Positions 1-9,602 of a DNA stretch of 64,000 nt are shown here, in pieces. Position numbers and translations under genes: made by a program. Origin of the DNA: Nocardia sp. (GTDB lineage Bacteria > Actinomycetota > Actinomycetes > Mycobacteriales > Mycobacteriaceae); assembly GCF_025465275.1 (NCBI RefSeq), contig NZ_JAODNK010000074.1, forward strand, positions 62,001 through 126,000, written 5' to 3'. Every line of letters starts with the position of its first letter. Within the stretch, counting starts at the first letter, position 1. Under the pieces are notes generated by a model. It had not been told where the DNA came from. It saw only the letters and a program-made list of their open reading frames with translations, and searched no databases.

Positions 1-32
1 CCGGTGCGGGGATTTTCGCTATTCGACGTGAA

Positions 33-1034
33 TCAGCCTCGCGCGGCACGCAATTCGCGCGGCAGCGAGAAAACCAGCGTTTCATTGGCGGTGGACACCG
101 GCTGCACAGTGCCGTAACCGTGTTCGGCCAGCAACTCCAGCACGCCCTCGACCAGGATCTCCGGCACCGAGGCGCCGGAGGTGAGGCCGATGGTCTGCAC
201 ACCCTCGAACCAGGCCGGATCGACTTCGCGGGCGTAGTCGACCAGGTACGAGGCCTTGGCGCCCGCACCGAGCGCGACCTCGACCAGCCGCACCGAGTTG
301 GAGGAATTGCGGGAACCGACCACGATCACCAGATCGCAGGCCGGGGCCATGGCCTTGACCGCGGTCTGGCGATTGGACGTGGCGTAGCAGATGTCATCGC
401 TCGGCGGATCCTGCAGATTCGGGAACCGCGCGCGCAGCCGGTGCACGGTCTCCATGGTCTCGTCCACCGACAGCGTGGTCTGGGAAAGCCAGATCACCTT
501 GTTCTCATCGCGCACGGTCACCTTGTCGACCGAGTCGGGGCCGTCGACGAGCTGAATGTGTTCCGGCGCCTCGCCCGCGGTGCCCTCCACCTCCTCATGG
601 CCCTCATGGCCGATGAGGAGAATGTCGAAGTCGTCGCGGGCGAAGCGCTTGGCCTCCTGATGCACCTTGGTCACCAGCGGGCAGGTGGCATCGATGGTGT
701 GCAGATCGCGCGCGGCGGCGGACTCGTGCACCGCCGGCGAAACACCGTGCGCCGAGAAGACCACCACCGCACCCGGGGGCACCTCATCGGTCTCGTCGAC
801 GAAGATCACACCGCGGTCCCGCAGCGTCTCCACCACGTGCCGGTTGTGCACGATCTCCTTGCGGACATACAGGGGGGCGCCATGCTTCTCCAGCGCCTTC
901 TCGACAGTGATGACCGCGCGGTCGACACCGGCGCAGTAACCACGAGGTTCGGCGAGCAGTACCCGTTTCGGCGAGTCGGTATCACCTGCCACGGACCGGA
1001 CGATTCCGACGTTCAAAGGGATAGCCGAGGACAT
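33..1034 (-). CDS. ispH: 4-hydroxy-3-methylbut-2-enyl diphosphate reductase (IspH/LytB)
   Basis: This is the last enzyme of the MEP isoprenoid pathway. It reduces HMBPP to IPP and DMAPP using a [4Fe-4S] cluster. The three cluster cysteines are visible: C34 in EPRGYCAGVDRA, C118 in DATCPLVTKVH and C216 in DDICYATSNRQ. The conserved VHN and AHGVSP segments are also present. I chose the start MSSAIPLNVG (333 aa); the open frame runs about 75 codons further upstream, but only through a family A repeat. The divergent neighbour is the lipid-droplet protein, as in mycobacteria (lytB2/Rv1109c). The identification is firm. Confidence 0.97.
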   Translation of the reverse strand: MSSAIPLNVGIVRSVAGDTDSPKRVLLAEPRGYCAGVDRAVITVEKALEKHGAPLYVRKEIVHNRHVVETLRDRGVIFVDETDEVPPGAVVVFSAHGVSPAVHESAAARDLHTIDATCPLVTKVHQEAKRFARDDFDILLIGHEGHEEVEGTAGEAPEHIQLVDGPDSVDKVTVRDENKVIWLSQTTLSVDETMETVHRLRARFPNLQDPPSDDICYATSNRQTAVKAMAPACDLVIVVGSRNSSNSVRLVEVALGAGAKASYLVDYAREVDPAWFEGVQTIGLTSGASVPEILVEGVLELLAEHGYGTVQPVSTANETLVFSLPRELRAARG

Positions 1035-1053
1035 GCCCACCAGGATACTGTGC

Positions 1054-1170
1054 TCAATTTGCCTCCGCTGCGCTCCGGCCGGTTCGCGGCCCTGAAGTCT
1101 CGGTCTTCCCTCCTCCGCTCCTCCGCTTCGCTCCCCCGCTCCGTCAGTCCAGACCGAGACGGCCGCGAAC
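1054..1170. repeat. Family A intergenic repeat, copy A1
   Basis: About 117 bp between divergent ispH and the lipid-droplet gene. The outer arms are GTTCGCGGCC (1083-1092) and GGCCGCGAAC (1161-1170). The inner arms are built on CTCGGTCT / AGACCGAG. Between them lies a purine/pyrimidine-biased stretch with the core GCTCCTCCGCTTCGCTCC. The ATTTGCC end points at the ispH start codon. Copies A2-A4 are at 4404, 9473 and 20464. Confidence 0.85.
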
Positions 1171-1260
1171 CTCGAGGCAGATTCTCCCGAAAGGCCGTCG
1201 AAATTACATTTGGCGACTTCTCGCCTTTGCATCACACGGCGTTTCGGGCAGGCTAGGGGC

Positions 1261-2037
1261 ATGTTCCGACCTCCGTTCCTGGCCCGGGTCGCCGCCGGGG
1301 CTGCCGTCTATGCCCTCGAGGAAACTCGACGGCTACCGACCAACGCGATCAATTTCCCGATCACCGCGATCAGTCAGATGCTGCAGACGACCATGCATCT
1401 CCAGCAGTTCGTGACCAGCCTCGCTCTCAAAGGCGATGCCGTTTTCGACCGTTTGATCAACCAGCCGGAAGAACAGCCGGCATGGGCCACGTTCGATGAG
1501 GACGAGGCCTTCGAGCAAACCCCGAGCACCGCACCCGAATCGGCACGCAAGAGCAGTTTCGACCTGTTCGTCGCTGAGGAATCGGTCACTGAAACCCCGG
1601 CCGTGCCCGTTTTCGAACCGATTGCGGCCGTACCGGAACCGATCGCCGAGCCCGTCGCCGAGGAATCGGCCGCCGAGCCGGAGACCGCTGATGTCGCCGA
1701 GCCGGAGGCCGCTGATATCACCGAGCCGGAGGCCGCTGCTTCCGAGCCGGAGGCCGTAGTCGTCGCCGAGCCGGAGGCTGCCGAAACCGCTGCCCCCGCA
1801 ACAGCTTCCAAGGCCTCGACCAATGGCCATCAGAACGGCAGCGTCGCCGTGGTCGAACCCGAAGTCGCCACCCGCTACGACTACCCGAACATGACCCTGG
1901 CGCAACTGCGCGCCCGGCTGCGCATGCTCACCATCGACGATCTGGCCACGCTGCTGGCATACGAAAAGGGCACCCTCGATCGCGCCCCGTTCGTCACCAT
2001 GCTGACGAACCGGATCGCCACCGTTAAGGCCAAATGA
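1261..2037 (+). CDS. lipid droplet-associated protein (Rv1109c-like)
   Basis: A 258-aa protein starting MFRPPFLARVAAGAAVYALE. The N-terminal 75 residues are amphipathic/hydrophobic and probably bind lipid. The middle is an acidic Pro/Ala/Glu-rich linker with four to five imperfect 8-residue repeats on the theme EPEAADVA (about nt 1675-1790). The C-terminal block (YDYPNMTLAQLRARLRML onward) is ordered and conserved. Position between ispH and xseA matches Rv1109c of M. tuberculosis and, as I recall, the small lipid-droplet protein of Rhodococcus. The lipid-droplet role is inferred from that family; no enzyme motif is seen. Confidence 0.75.
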   Translation: MFRPPFLARVAAGAAVYALEETRRLPTNAINFPITAISQMLQTTMHLQQFVTSLALKGDAVFDRLINQPEEQPAWATFDEDEAFEQTPSTAPESARKSSFDLFVAEESVTETPAVPVFEPIAAVPEPIAEPVAEESAAEPETADVAEPEAADITEPEAAASEPEAVVVAEPEAAETAAPATASKASTNGHQNGSVAVVEPEVATRYDYPNMTLAQLRARLRMLTIDDLATLLAYEKGTLDRAPFVTMLTNRIATVKAK

Positions 2038-2161
2038 CCGAAGATCCAGTAGCGCCGATCGTCAGGGGGGTTTGCCCAGGCGGTCGGCGTTCGACGTTGC
2101 AGCGCCACTTTTCGGCGGGCGCTGCGGCTTCCCGTCGGTCGGTACTGCCAGAATCGGTGCG

Positions 2162-3439
2162 GTGACCACCGACCAGCCGGCGAAGCCGCCGAGTTCCGCC
2201 GAGAATCCGATGCCGGTGCGCACCGTTGCCGTGAAGGTGGCGCAGTGGATCGACAAGCTGGGCGCGGTCTGGGTGGAGGGGCAGATCACCCAGATCAATC
2301 TGCGCCCCGGCACCCGCACCGCCTTCCTGGTGCTGCGCGATACCGCCGCCGATATGTCGCTGACGGTCACCTGTGATCCGGATCTGCTGCGCAATTCGCC
2401 GGTGCCGCTGCAGGAGGGCAGCCGGGTGGTGGTCTACGGCAAGCTGTCGTTCTTCACCGCCCGCGGCACAGTCTCCTTGCGCGTCACCGAGATCCGCCCG
2501 GTCGGCATCGGCGAGTTGCTGGCCCGTATCGAGCGGCTCAAGGCGCTGCTGGCCGCGGAGGGCCTCTTCGATCCGCGCCTCAAGCGCCCGATTCCGTTCC
2601 TGCCCAACCGGATCGGGCTCATTACCGGCCGTGCCAGCGCGGCCGAGCACGATGTGGTGACGGTGGCGACCCAGCGCTGGCCCGCCGTGCAATTCGAGAT
2701 CCGCAATACCGCCGTGCAGGGCCCGACCGCCGTCCCTCAGATTCTGGAGGCCCTGGCCGCCCTGGATGCCGACGAGGCGGTCGATGTCATCGTGCTGGCG
2801 CGCGGCGGCGGCAGTGTCGAGGACCTGCTGCCCTTCTCCGATGAAACTCTCTGCCGGGCAATAGTTTCGGCCAAGACCCCGATTGTCAGCGCCATCGGCC
2901 ACGAGCCCGACAATCCGCTCAGCGACTATGTGGCCGACCTGCGCGCCGCCACCCCCACCGATGCCGCCAAGCGCATAGTCCCCGACGCCGCAGCCGAATC
3001 CGCCCTGCTGCGCGAATTGCAGGCCCGCGCCGCCGCGGCCCTGCGCGGCTGGGTGGACCGCGAATCGCGGGCGCTGCAACAACTCCGCTCCCGACCGGTG
3101 CTGTCCGACCCGCTGCGCCTGCTGGAGCAGCGGCACGACGAGGTGGAGCGCTTCCGCACCGCCACCCGCCGCGCGATCAACCACAGCCTCACCACCGAAT
3201 CCACGGCCACCCGGCATCTGCGTGAAAAACTCTCCGCACTGGGCCCGGCGGCCACACTCTCGCGCGGCTACGCGGTGGTGCAGAAGGTCGTCGGCAAGGA
3301 ACGCGAGGTGGTCCGCTCCATCGACGACGCCCCCGCGGGCAGTCAGCTCCGCATCCGGGTAGCCGACGGTGCACTCAGCGCCGCCGCCCTCGGCTCCCAA
3401 TCCCTCGGCCCCCGAAAGGAATCCACCCCGAATGACTGA
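2162..3439 (+). CDS. xseA: exodeoxyribonuclease VII large subunit
   Basis: This is the catalytic large subunit of the single-strand DNA exonuclease VII. It has an N-terminal OB-fold (residues about 15-115, WIDKLGAVWVEGQITQINLR), then the exonuclease domain with the conserved LITGRASAAEHDV and IVLARGGGSVEDL segments, and a coiled-coil C-terminal half. I chose GTG at 2162, because the protein then aligns at SAENPMPVRTVAVKVA with mycobacterial XseA; the frame is open 30 codons further upstream. It overlaps xseB by 8 bp, so the two are probably translationally coupled. Length is 425 aa, normal for the family. Confidence 0.96.
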   Translation: MTTDQPAKPPSSAENPMPVRTVAVKVAQWIDKLGAVWVEGQITQINLRPGTRTAFLVLRDTAADMSLTVTCDPDLLRNSPVPLQEGSRVVVYGKLSFFTARGTVSLRVTEIRPVGIGELLARIERLKALLAAEGLFDPRLKRPIPFLPNRIGLITGRASAAEHDVVTVATQRWPAVQFEIRNTAVQGPTAVPQILEALAALDADEAVDVIVLARGGGSVEDLLPFSDETLCRAIVSAKTPIVSAIGHEPDNPLSDYVADLRAATPTDAAKRIVPDAAAESALLRELQARAAAALRGWVDRESRALQQLRSRPVLSDPLRLLEQRHDEVERFRTATRRAINHSLTTESTATRHLREKLSALGPAATLSRGYAVVQKVVGKEREVVRSIDDAPAGSQLRIRVADGALSAAALGSQSLGPRKESTPND

Positions 3440-3656
3440 GTCCGACCTCACCGAGATCGCCGCCTTCGGTTACGAACGCGCCCGTGACGAGCTCGTCAAT
3501 GTGGTGAAGATGCTCGAACAGGGCGGCCTCGATCTGGACGATTCCCTCACCCTCTGGGAGCGCGGCGAAGCCCTCGCCAACCGCTGCGAGGAGCACCTCG
3601 CCGGTGCCCGCAAACGCGTCGAAGACGCCCTCTCCCACCGCGCTACGGAAAACTAG
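3432..3656 (+). CDS. xseB: exodeoxyribonuclease VII small subunit
   Basis: A 74-aa protein with the XseB hallmarks: FGYERARDELVNVVKMLEQG, then LDLDDSLTLWERGEAL and a helical tail. It binds the long coiled coil of XseA to form exonuclease VII. ATG at 3432 lies inside the end of xseA (8-bp overlap). The length is typical. Confidence 0.96.
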   Translation: MTESDLTEIAAFGYERARDELVNVVKMLEQGGLDLDDSLTLWERGEALANRCEEHLAGARKRVEDALSHRATEN

Positions 3657-3714
3657 CCGCCCGAGGCGAAGACCCGTGCCCTGACGGACACGACCGGCCA
3701 GCCCACCGGTGTCC

Positions 3715-3802
3715 GATCAAACAGCCCGTGTCTCCGACCGAACAGCCCGTGTCGTAATCGCACAGCGCGTGTAACTGCTGTTCGATTGCGACACGGGCTG
3801 TT
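3715..3802. repeat. Three ~21-bp direct repeats plus inverted copy
   Basis: The motif CAGCCCGTGT occurs at 3722-3731 and 3743-3752, with a variant CAGCGCGTGT at 3763-3772. The reverse complement ACACGGGCTG follows at 3791-3800. The second and last copies form a near-perfect 20-bp inverted repeat (3741-3760 and 3783-3802, one mismatch). It lies between convergent xseB and the DUF4245 gene, so it may serve as a bidirectional terminator, but the direct repeats are not explained by that. Confidence 0.7.
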
Positions 3803-3817
3803 CCGTGTATTCGACGG

Positions 3818-4402
3818 TCAGTGCGCGGGGAGCGGCTGCGCGGTGTCGACGGCGTTGGCGAGGGTGTTGAAGGCGGTCGGGTTGCCGGCGCCCTTGATCA
3901 GGATTCGGACGTCGCCGAAGTCGGTGATCCAGGCGGGTTCGCTGCCAGGCTGGGAGTATTCGACCCATTTGCGGGCACCGATCTGCTCGGTGCCGGTGGC
4001 GTAGCGGGTGCCGATGATCTTCTTGGCGAGCGCCTCTTCGGTGGCATTGGACTGGGTGTACTGCATGTAGCTGCCCTGCGGTGTGATGTAGCCGACGGTG
4101 CTCACCGCGCCGCCACCGGCGGCGGGAATGGTGTCGCGGCTGCCGGAGTTCGGCTTCCAATCGGCGGTCAGCGCGGGCTCGCGAATCGGGAAGCCGATGG
4201 TCTTCGCATCGTCCAGGAGAGCGGTGTGCGCATCGAAGTGCGGAACCTGGCCCTGGGTGGGGCCGTTCGCAGTGAAGGTGCATTGGCTGGCAATGCCGGC
4301 AATGACCAGGCAGATCAGCACCAGTGGCAGCAGGGACCAGATGAGGTCCCGCCAGTCGTTCAGGATCCGCGGCTTGGTGTTCGACACGCACCCAGTATCC
4401 AC
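3818..4402 (-). CDS. DUF4245 domain membrane-anchored protein (Rv1100-like)
   Basis: A 194-aa protein with an N-terminal transmembrane segment (WSLLPLVLICLVIAGIAS, residues about 23-40) followed by a predicted extracytoplasmic domain. Matches the DUF4245 pattern by eye, including the C-terminal WITDFGDVRILIKG block. Function is unknown. It lies divergent to glpX, the same arrangement I recall around Rv1100/Rv1099c. The start is GTG at 4402, with GTG at 4387 as an alternative. A family A repeat begins directly upstream. Confidence 0.8.
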   Translation of the reverse strand: MDTGCVSNTKPRILNDWRDLIWSLLPLVLICLVIAGIASQCTFTANGPTQGQVPHFDAHTALLDDAKTIGFPIREPALTADWKPNSGSRDTIPAAGGGAVSTVGYITPQGSYMQYTQSNATEEALAKKIIGTRYATGTEQIGARKWVEYSQPGSEPAWITDFGDVRILIKGAGNPTAFNTLANAVDTAQPLPAH

Positions 4403-4403
4403 T

Positions 4404-4527
4404 GTGTTTGATTTGCCTCCGCTTCGCTCCGGCGGTTCGCGGCCCCTGAAGTCTCGTTCTTCCCTCCCTCCGCTCCTCCGCTTCGCTCCCCCGCTCCACT
4501 CAGTCCAGAACGAGACGGGCCGCGAAC
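4404..4527. repeat. Family A intergenic repeat, copy A2
   Basis: It occupies the divergent promoter region between the DUF4245 gene and glpX, in the same orientation as A1. Outer arms are GTTCGCGGCC and GGGCCGCGAAC. The inner arms read GTCTCGTTCT and AGAACGAGAC, so the G-to-T change relative to A1 is matched by a compensating change in the other arm. Confidence 0.85.
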
Positions 4528-4630
4528 AATAGCGTGATCAGGGCAAGAAGTGGAACGCGAGTGCTTGCTTAGGTCGGCGAAGCGCAATGAGACAATTCAC
4601 GCAGCAGTAGACAACCTAGGAGGCACCGTA

Positions 4631-5671
4631 ATGACGGCACCGACACCCGCATCCCGCCGTGAGGCCCCGGACCGCAACCTCGCTCTGGAGTTGGTCCGGG
4701 TCACCGAGGCCGGCGCGATGGCAGCGGGTCGCTGGGTCGGCCGCGGCGACAAAGAGGGCGGCGACGGCGCGGCAGTGGACGCCATGCGGCAGTTGGTATC
4801 GACGGTCTCCATGCGCGGCATCGTGGTGATCGGCGAGGGCGAGAAGGACGAAGCGCCCATGCTCTACAACGGCGAACTGGTCGGCAATGGCGAGGGCCCG
4901 GAGCTGGACTTCGCGGTCGACCCCATCGACGGCACCACCCTGATGGCGAAGGGTTCGCCCGGCGCGATCGCCGTGCTCGCGGTCGCCGAACGCGGCGCGA
5001 TGTTCGACCCGTCGGCCGTGTTCTACATGGAGAAGATCGCGGTCGGCCCCGAAGCCGCCGACGTCATCGATCTCGCGGCCCCGATCGCGGAGAACCTGCG
5101 CCGCGTCGCCAAGGCCAAGAACTCCTTCGTCTCCGATCTGACGGTGTGCGTGCTGGACCGCCCGCGCCACAATCAGTACATCCAGGATGTCCGCGATGCG
5201 GGCGCCCGCATTCGCCTCATCTCCGACGGTGACGTCGCCGGCGCCATCGCCTGCGCCCGCCCGGAATCCGGCGTCGACGTGCTGATCGGCATCGGCGGCA
5301 CGCCCGAGGGCATTATCGCCGCGGCCGCCATGCGCTGTATGGGCGGTGCGCTGCAGGGCAAGCTGGCCCCGAAGGACGACGAGGAGCGGCAGAAGGCCCT
5401 CGACGCCGGCCACGATCTGGACCGCGTGCTGAACACCGAGGACCTCGTCTCCGGTGAGGACGTCTTCTTCAGCGCCACCGGCGTCACCGATGGTGACCTG
5501 GTGCGCGGCGTGCGCTACTTCGGCGGCGGCGCGTACACCCAGTCCATCGTCATGCGCGCCAAGTCCGGCACCGTGCGCATCGTCGATGCCTACCACCGCC
5601 TCACCAAGCTGCGCGAGTACGCGTCGGTCGACTTCGTCGGCGACGACCAAGCCGCGCCACCCATGTTCTAG
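4631..5671 (+). CDS. glpX: class II fructose-1,6-bisphosphatase
   Basis: Dephosphorylates fructose-1,6-bisphosphate in gluconeogenesis. The 346-aa protein carries the metal-binding motif DPIDGT (residues 97-102) and the upstream GEGEKDEAPML loop, both diagnostic of GlpX-type enzymes. A strong AGGAGG at 4618-4623, 7 bp before the ATG, fixes this start; the frame extends 27 codons further upstream without a better site. Next to fumarase, as in M. tuberculosis (Rv1099c/Rv1098c). Confidence 0.97.
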   Translation: MTAPTPASRREAPDRNLALELVRVTEAGAMAAGRWVGRGDKEGGDGAAVDAMRQLVSTVSMRGIVVIGEGEKDEAPMLYNGELVGNGEGPELDFAVDPIDGTTLMAKGSPGAIAVLAVAERGAMFDPSAVFYMEKIAVGPEAADVIDLAAPIAENLRRVAKAKNSFVSDLTVCVLDRPRHNQYIQDVRDAGARIRLISDGDVAGAIACARPESGVDVLIGIGGTPEGIIAAAAMRCMGGALQGKLAPKDDEERQKALDAGHDLDRVLNTEDLVSGEDVFFSATGVTDGDLVRGVRYFGGGAYTQSIVMRAKSGTVRIVDAYHRLTKLREYASVDFVGDDQAAPPMF

Positions 5672-5672
5672 G

Positions 5673-5804
5673 AACGGTGACAACTGATCTCGCGAGATGG
5701 GGGTAACTCCCGGGGTACCCCCAGAACCGGTGTCGCACCTGACTGCAGGCGCGCGAATGGGACTGTTGTCGCTCCTATTGGTGCGCAAAAGGTTCGGGGA
5801 GGCG
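5673..5804. repeat. Family B intergenic repeat, copy B1
   Basis: It begins right after the glpX stop codon with GAACGGTGACAACTGATCTC. It contains the core GGGGGTAACTCCCGGGGTAC followed by CCCC, and ends with GGTTCGGGGAGGCGG. Four further copies lie at 19622, 21410, 37876 and 44776. Confidence 0.8.
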
Positions 5805-5830
5805 GAGAGGGATTCGAGTCGGCGGGAACG

Positions 5831-5857
5831 GCCGGAGCGTTTTCGATGCGCTCCGGC
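5831..5857 (+). terminator. Candidate glpX terminator
   Basis: A 9-bp perfect stem, GCCGGAGCG / CGCTCCGGC, followed by TGTTGTCGT. It lies between glpX and fum, which suggests that the two are not one simple operon. Confidence 0.5.
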
Positions 5858-5943
5858 TGTTGTCGTATTCCCGGTCCGTCCTGTGCGGATTCCCTCAGGC
5901 GTGGCACCACCATCAGCCCGGGTGCGGGCCTAGGGTCGAAACT

Positions 5944-7350
<1,407 letters not shown>

Positions 7351-7384
7351 GCCTGCACCACAGGTAGTTCCCCGGACATGACCG

Positions 7385-7418
7385 TGCGGGCACGGGGGCA
7401 TTCGCCACCGTGCCCGCA
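7385..7418. terminator. Bidirectional terminator between fum and the monooxygenase
   Basis: An 11-bp perfect stem, TGCGGGCACGG / CCGTGCCCGCA, between two convergent genes, followed on the plus strand by GCTGTCGTATTT. Confidence 0.65.
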
Positions 7419-7429
7419 GCTGTCGTATT

Positions 7430-8614
7430 TCACCGAGCGGCAACCATTTCCGGGTAGTTCTTCAGCTCGATATCGTTCTTGGCCTTCTCGGCGGACTTGA
7501 CCATCATGTCGAAGAAGCGGGAGTCCAGGAACCAGTTGCGGAAGCGCAGGCCGAGGGCGGTCTTGGGGGCCAGGAAGGGGCCTGGGCTGGAGTCGGCGGC
7601 CAGTTTGCCGTAGCGCTTCATCATCTCCTGGTAGCGCGGGAAGGCAATGGTGTAATCGCCTTCCGCTGCCGCCAATTCACCGGCGAGAACGTATGCGCCG
7701 ACAATCGCGAGACCGGTGCCGAATCCGGCGAGGGTATTGCCGTAGCCCGCGTCACCGAGCAGCGCGACACGGCCCTGCACGAAGTTCTTCATCGTCACCT
7801 TGCTGAGGGAGTCGAGGTAGAAGCCGTCCAGGCGCGGCAGTTCGGCCAGCATGCGCGGCACCTCCCAGCCGATTCCGGCGAACCGCTCGGCGACAATGCG
7901 GCGCTGGGCGTCGAAATCGTCACGGTCATAGTCGAGTTGGGGCGCGGCGAACATGTACATCTGCGCGGCCTTGGAGTTGCCGAGGCTGGCGAGATGGCCC
8001 GGCGTATTGAGGGCGTAGGACACCGCGCGCTCGCGCGGGCCGTCGGGGCGGCTCTCCCAGGTCGACGCACCGGCAATGCAGTAGTAGTGGCCCTGATGCT
8101 TCACGAACTTCTGTTCCGGGCCGAAGGCCAGCTTCCGCACCCGGGAGTGGATGCCGTCCGCGCCGAAGACGAGATCGAAGCGGCGGGCGGGCGCATTCGC
8201 GAATTCGACGTGCACGCCGTCGGTGGTCTCGGTGAGCGCGGTGATGGTGTCGCCGAACAGGTATCGGCAGCTCTGCGCGGTGCGCTGGTACATGATGTCG
8301 GCCAGATCGCCGCGCAGGATCTCGAGATCGCCGCCGGTGAAATCGCCCGAGATGAGCGCCGTCTCCTGGCCACTCTCGTCGACGATGACCATGTCCGTCT
8401 TGCCGGTCTGGCGACGCTTGAGGTCCTCGAGGATCCCCATGCGCTCCAGCACCGCCATATGGGTGCGGCCGGTGAAATCGACTGCCTGACCGCCGGCTCG
8501 CATTGCGGGGGCCTTCTCCACCACCGTGACGTCGAAGCCGTAGCGACTCAGCCAGTAGGCGAGGGCGGGGCCCGCGATGGAAGCGCCGGAGATGAGAACG
8601 GTGGTGTTGCGCAT
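7430..8614 (-). CDS. FAD-dependent monooxygenase
   Basis: A 394-aa flavoprotein hydroxylase of the PHBH/TetX type. The FAD dinucleotide fold is at the N-terminus (VLISGASIAGPALAYWL, residues 6-22). A second FAD motif, LLGDAGYG, is near residue 290, followed by GFGTGLAIVGAYVLAGEL. It probably inserts one oxygen into an aromatic or polyketide-like substrate using NAD(P)H; the substrate is unknown. It is transcribed divergently from a TetR regulator, which likely controls it. The chimeric gene at 27601 carries the 5' part of a related gene. Confidence 0.88.
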   Translation of the reverse strand: MRNTTVLISGASIAGPALAYWLSRYGFDVTVVEKAPAMRAGGQAVDFTGRTHMAVLERMGILEDLKRRQTGKTDMVIVDESGQETALISGDFTGGDLEILRGDLADIMYQRTAQSCRYLFGDTITALTETTDGVHVEFANAPARRFDLVFGADGIHSRVRKLAFGPEQKFVKHQGHYYCIAGASTWESRPDGPRERAVSYALNTPGHLASLGNSKAAQMYMFAAPQLDYDRDDFDAQRRIVAERFAGIGWEVPRMLAELPRLDGFYLDSLSKVTMKNFVQGRVALLGDAGYGNTLAGFGTGLAIVGAYVLAGELAAAEGDYTIAFPRYQEMMKRYGKLAADSSPGPFLAPKTALGLRFRNWFLDSRFFDMMVKSAEKAKNDIELKNYPEMVAAR

Positions 8615-8720
8615 GGTGTCGCTCCTTGATAGTTATCTGCGTCCGTCGGCCGCTGTTATTGATTAGCGTATGCTGGACGCAGTTAGACGTCAAGCAGAAA
8701 TTTCCGGAAGGATGACGGGC

Positions 8721-9455
8721 ATGCCGGGACCGACCACAACAGAGCTGCTCTGGGGTATCGAGCAGAAGCCCAAGCGCGGGCCGAAACCCTCCCTCACGCT
8801 GGAGCGGATCGTCACCGAGGCCATGGCGCTCGCCGATGCCGAGGGGCTCGGCAACCTGTCCATGCAGCGGCTGGCCGAACGGCTGGGGTGCGCCAAGATG
8901 GCGCTGTACCGCTATGTCCCGGGCAAGGCCGAGCTCACCGCGGTCATGCTGGACGCGGCACTCGGCCGGCCGCCGGAGCAGGTCGCCGCGGTACCGGATT
9001 CACCCGAACCCTGGCGCGCCTACCTCACCCGCTATACCGAGACGGCCTTCGAACGCTTCAGCGCCCACCACTGGGGGCTGGAGCTCGCCGTGGGTATTCG
9101 GCCACTCGGCCCCAATGAAATGAGCTGGCTGGAGGCCGCACTCGACGCCCTTGACGGCAGCGGCCTGACCGCCTCGGAACAAATGGACAGCGTGGTACTG
9201 CTGCTCGGCCACGTCCGCGGCCTGGCGCAGACACTCGGGCCGTCCATCGCACTCGACATGGAGGAGGACCTGGTCAAGGAACTGGGTGCGGTGCTGATCG
9301 AGCACGGCGACCGCTATCCACATGTCGCACAGGCCCTCGCCGAGCAGGCGGCCCGTCCCGAGGGGGACACCGGCCGCAACCAGGCGCTGCAATTCGGGAT
9401 CGACCGCATTCTCGACGGCCTGGGCGTATTGATCGCCAGCAGAAAGTCGACGTAG
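8721..9455 (+). CDS. TetR/AcrR family transcriptional regulator
   Basis: A 244-aa repressor with an N-terminal helix-turn-helix (LTLERIVTEAMALADAEGL, then SMQRLAERLGCAKMALYRYV). The C-terminal ligand domain resembles the TetR_C type seen in tetracycline-class regulators. I chose ATG 8721 because GGAAGG at 8706-8711 is 9 bp upstream; ATG 8712 abuts that site and is less likely. It is divergent from the FAD monooxygenase, a common pairing in which the regulator senses the enzyme's substrate or a related drug. Confidence 0.88.
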   Translation: MPGPTTTELLWGIEQKPKRGPKPSLTLERIVTEAMALADAEGLGNLSMQRLAERLGCAKMALYRYVPGKAELTAVMLDAALGRPPEQVAAVPDSPEPWRAYLTRYTETAFERFSAHHWGLELAVGIRPLGPNEMSWLEAALDALDGSGLTASEQMDSVVLLLGHVRGLAQTLGPSIALDMEEDLVKELGAVLIEHGDRYPHVAQALAEQAARPEGDTGRNQALQFGIDRILDGLGVLIASRKST

Positions 9456-9472
9456 AGCCCCACCCCCTCGAG

Positions 9473-9596
9473 GTTCGCGGCCGTCCCGGTTCTGGACTGA
9501 GTGGAGCGGAGGAGCGAAGCGGAGGAGCAGAAGGAGGGAAGAACCGGGACCAGGGGCCGCGAACCCGCCCGGAGCGAAGCGGAGGGCAAATAGACT
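9473..9596. repeat. Family A intergenic repeat, copy A3
   Basis: It is inverted relative to A1 and A2. Outer arms are GTTCGCGGCC (9473-9482) and GGCCGCGAAC. The inner arms are GTCCCGGTTC and GAACCGGGAC, perfectly paired though different from A1 and A2. The GGGCAAATAGACTC end lies 6 bp before the start codon of the next gene. Confidence 0.85.
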
Positions 9597-9602
9597 CAGC
9601 CC

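Noticed and set aside
120..1256. Long plus-strand open frame across the ispH region
   Set aside because: It is the antisense shadow of ispH, with an amino-acid mix typical of GC-rich frames and no ribosome site.
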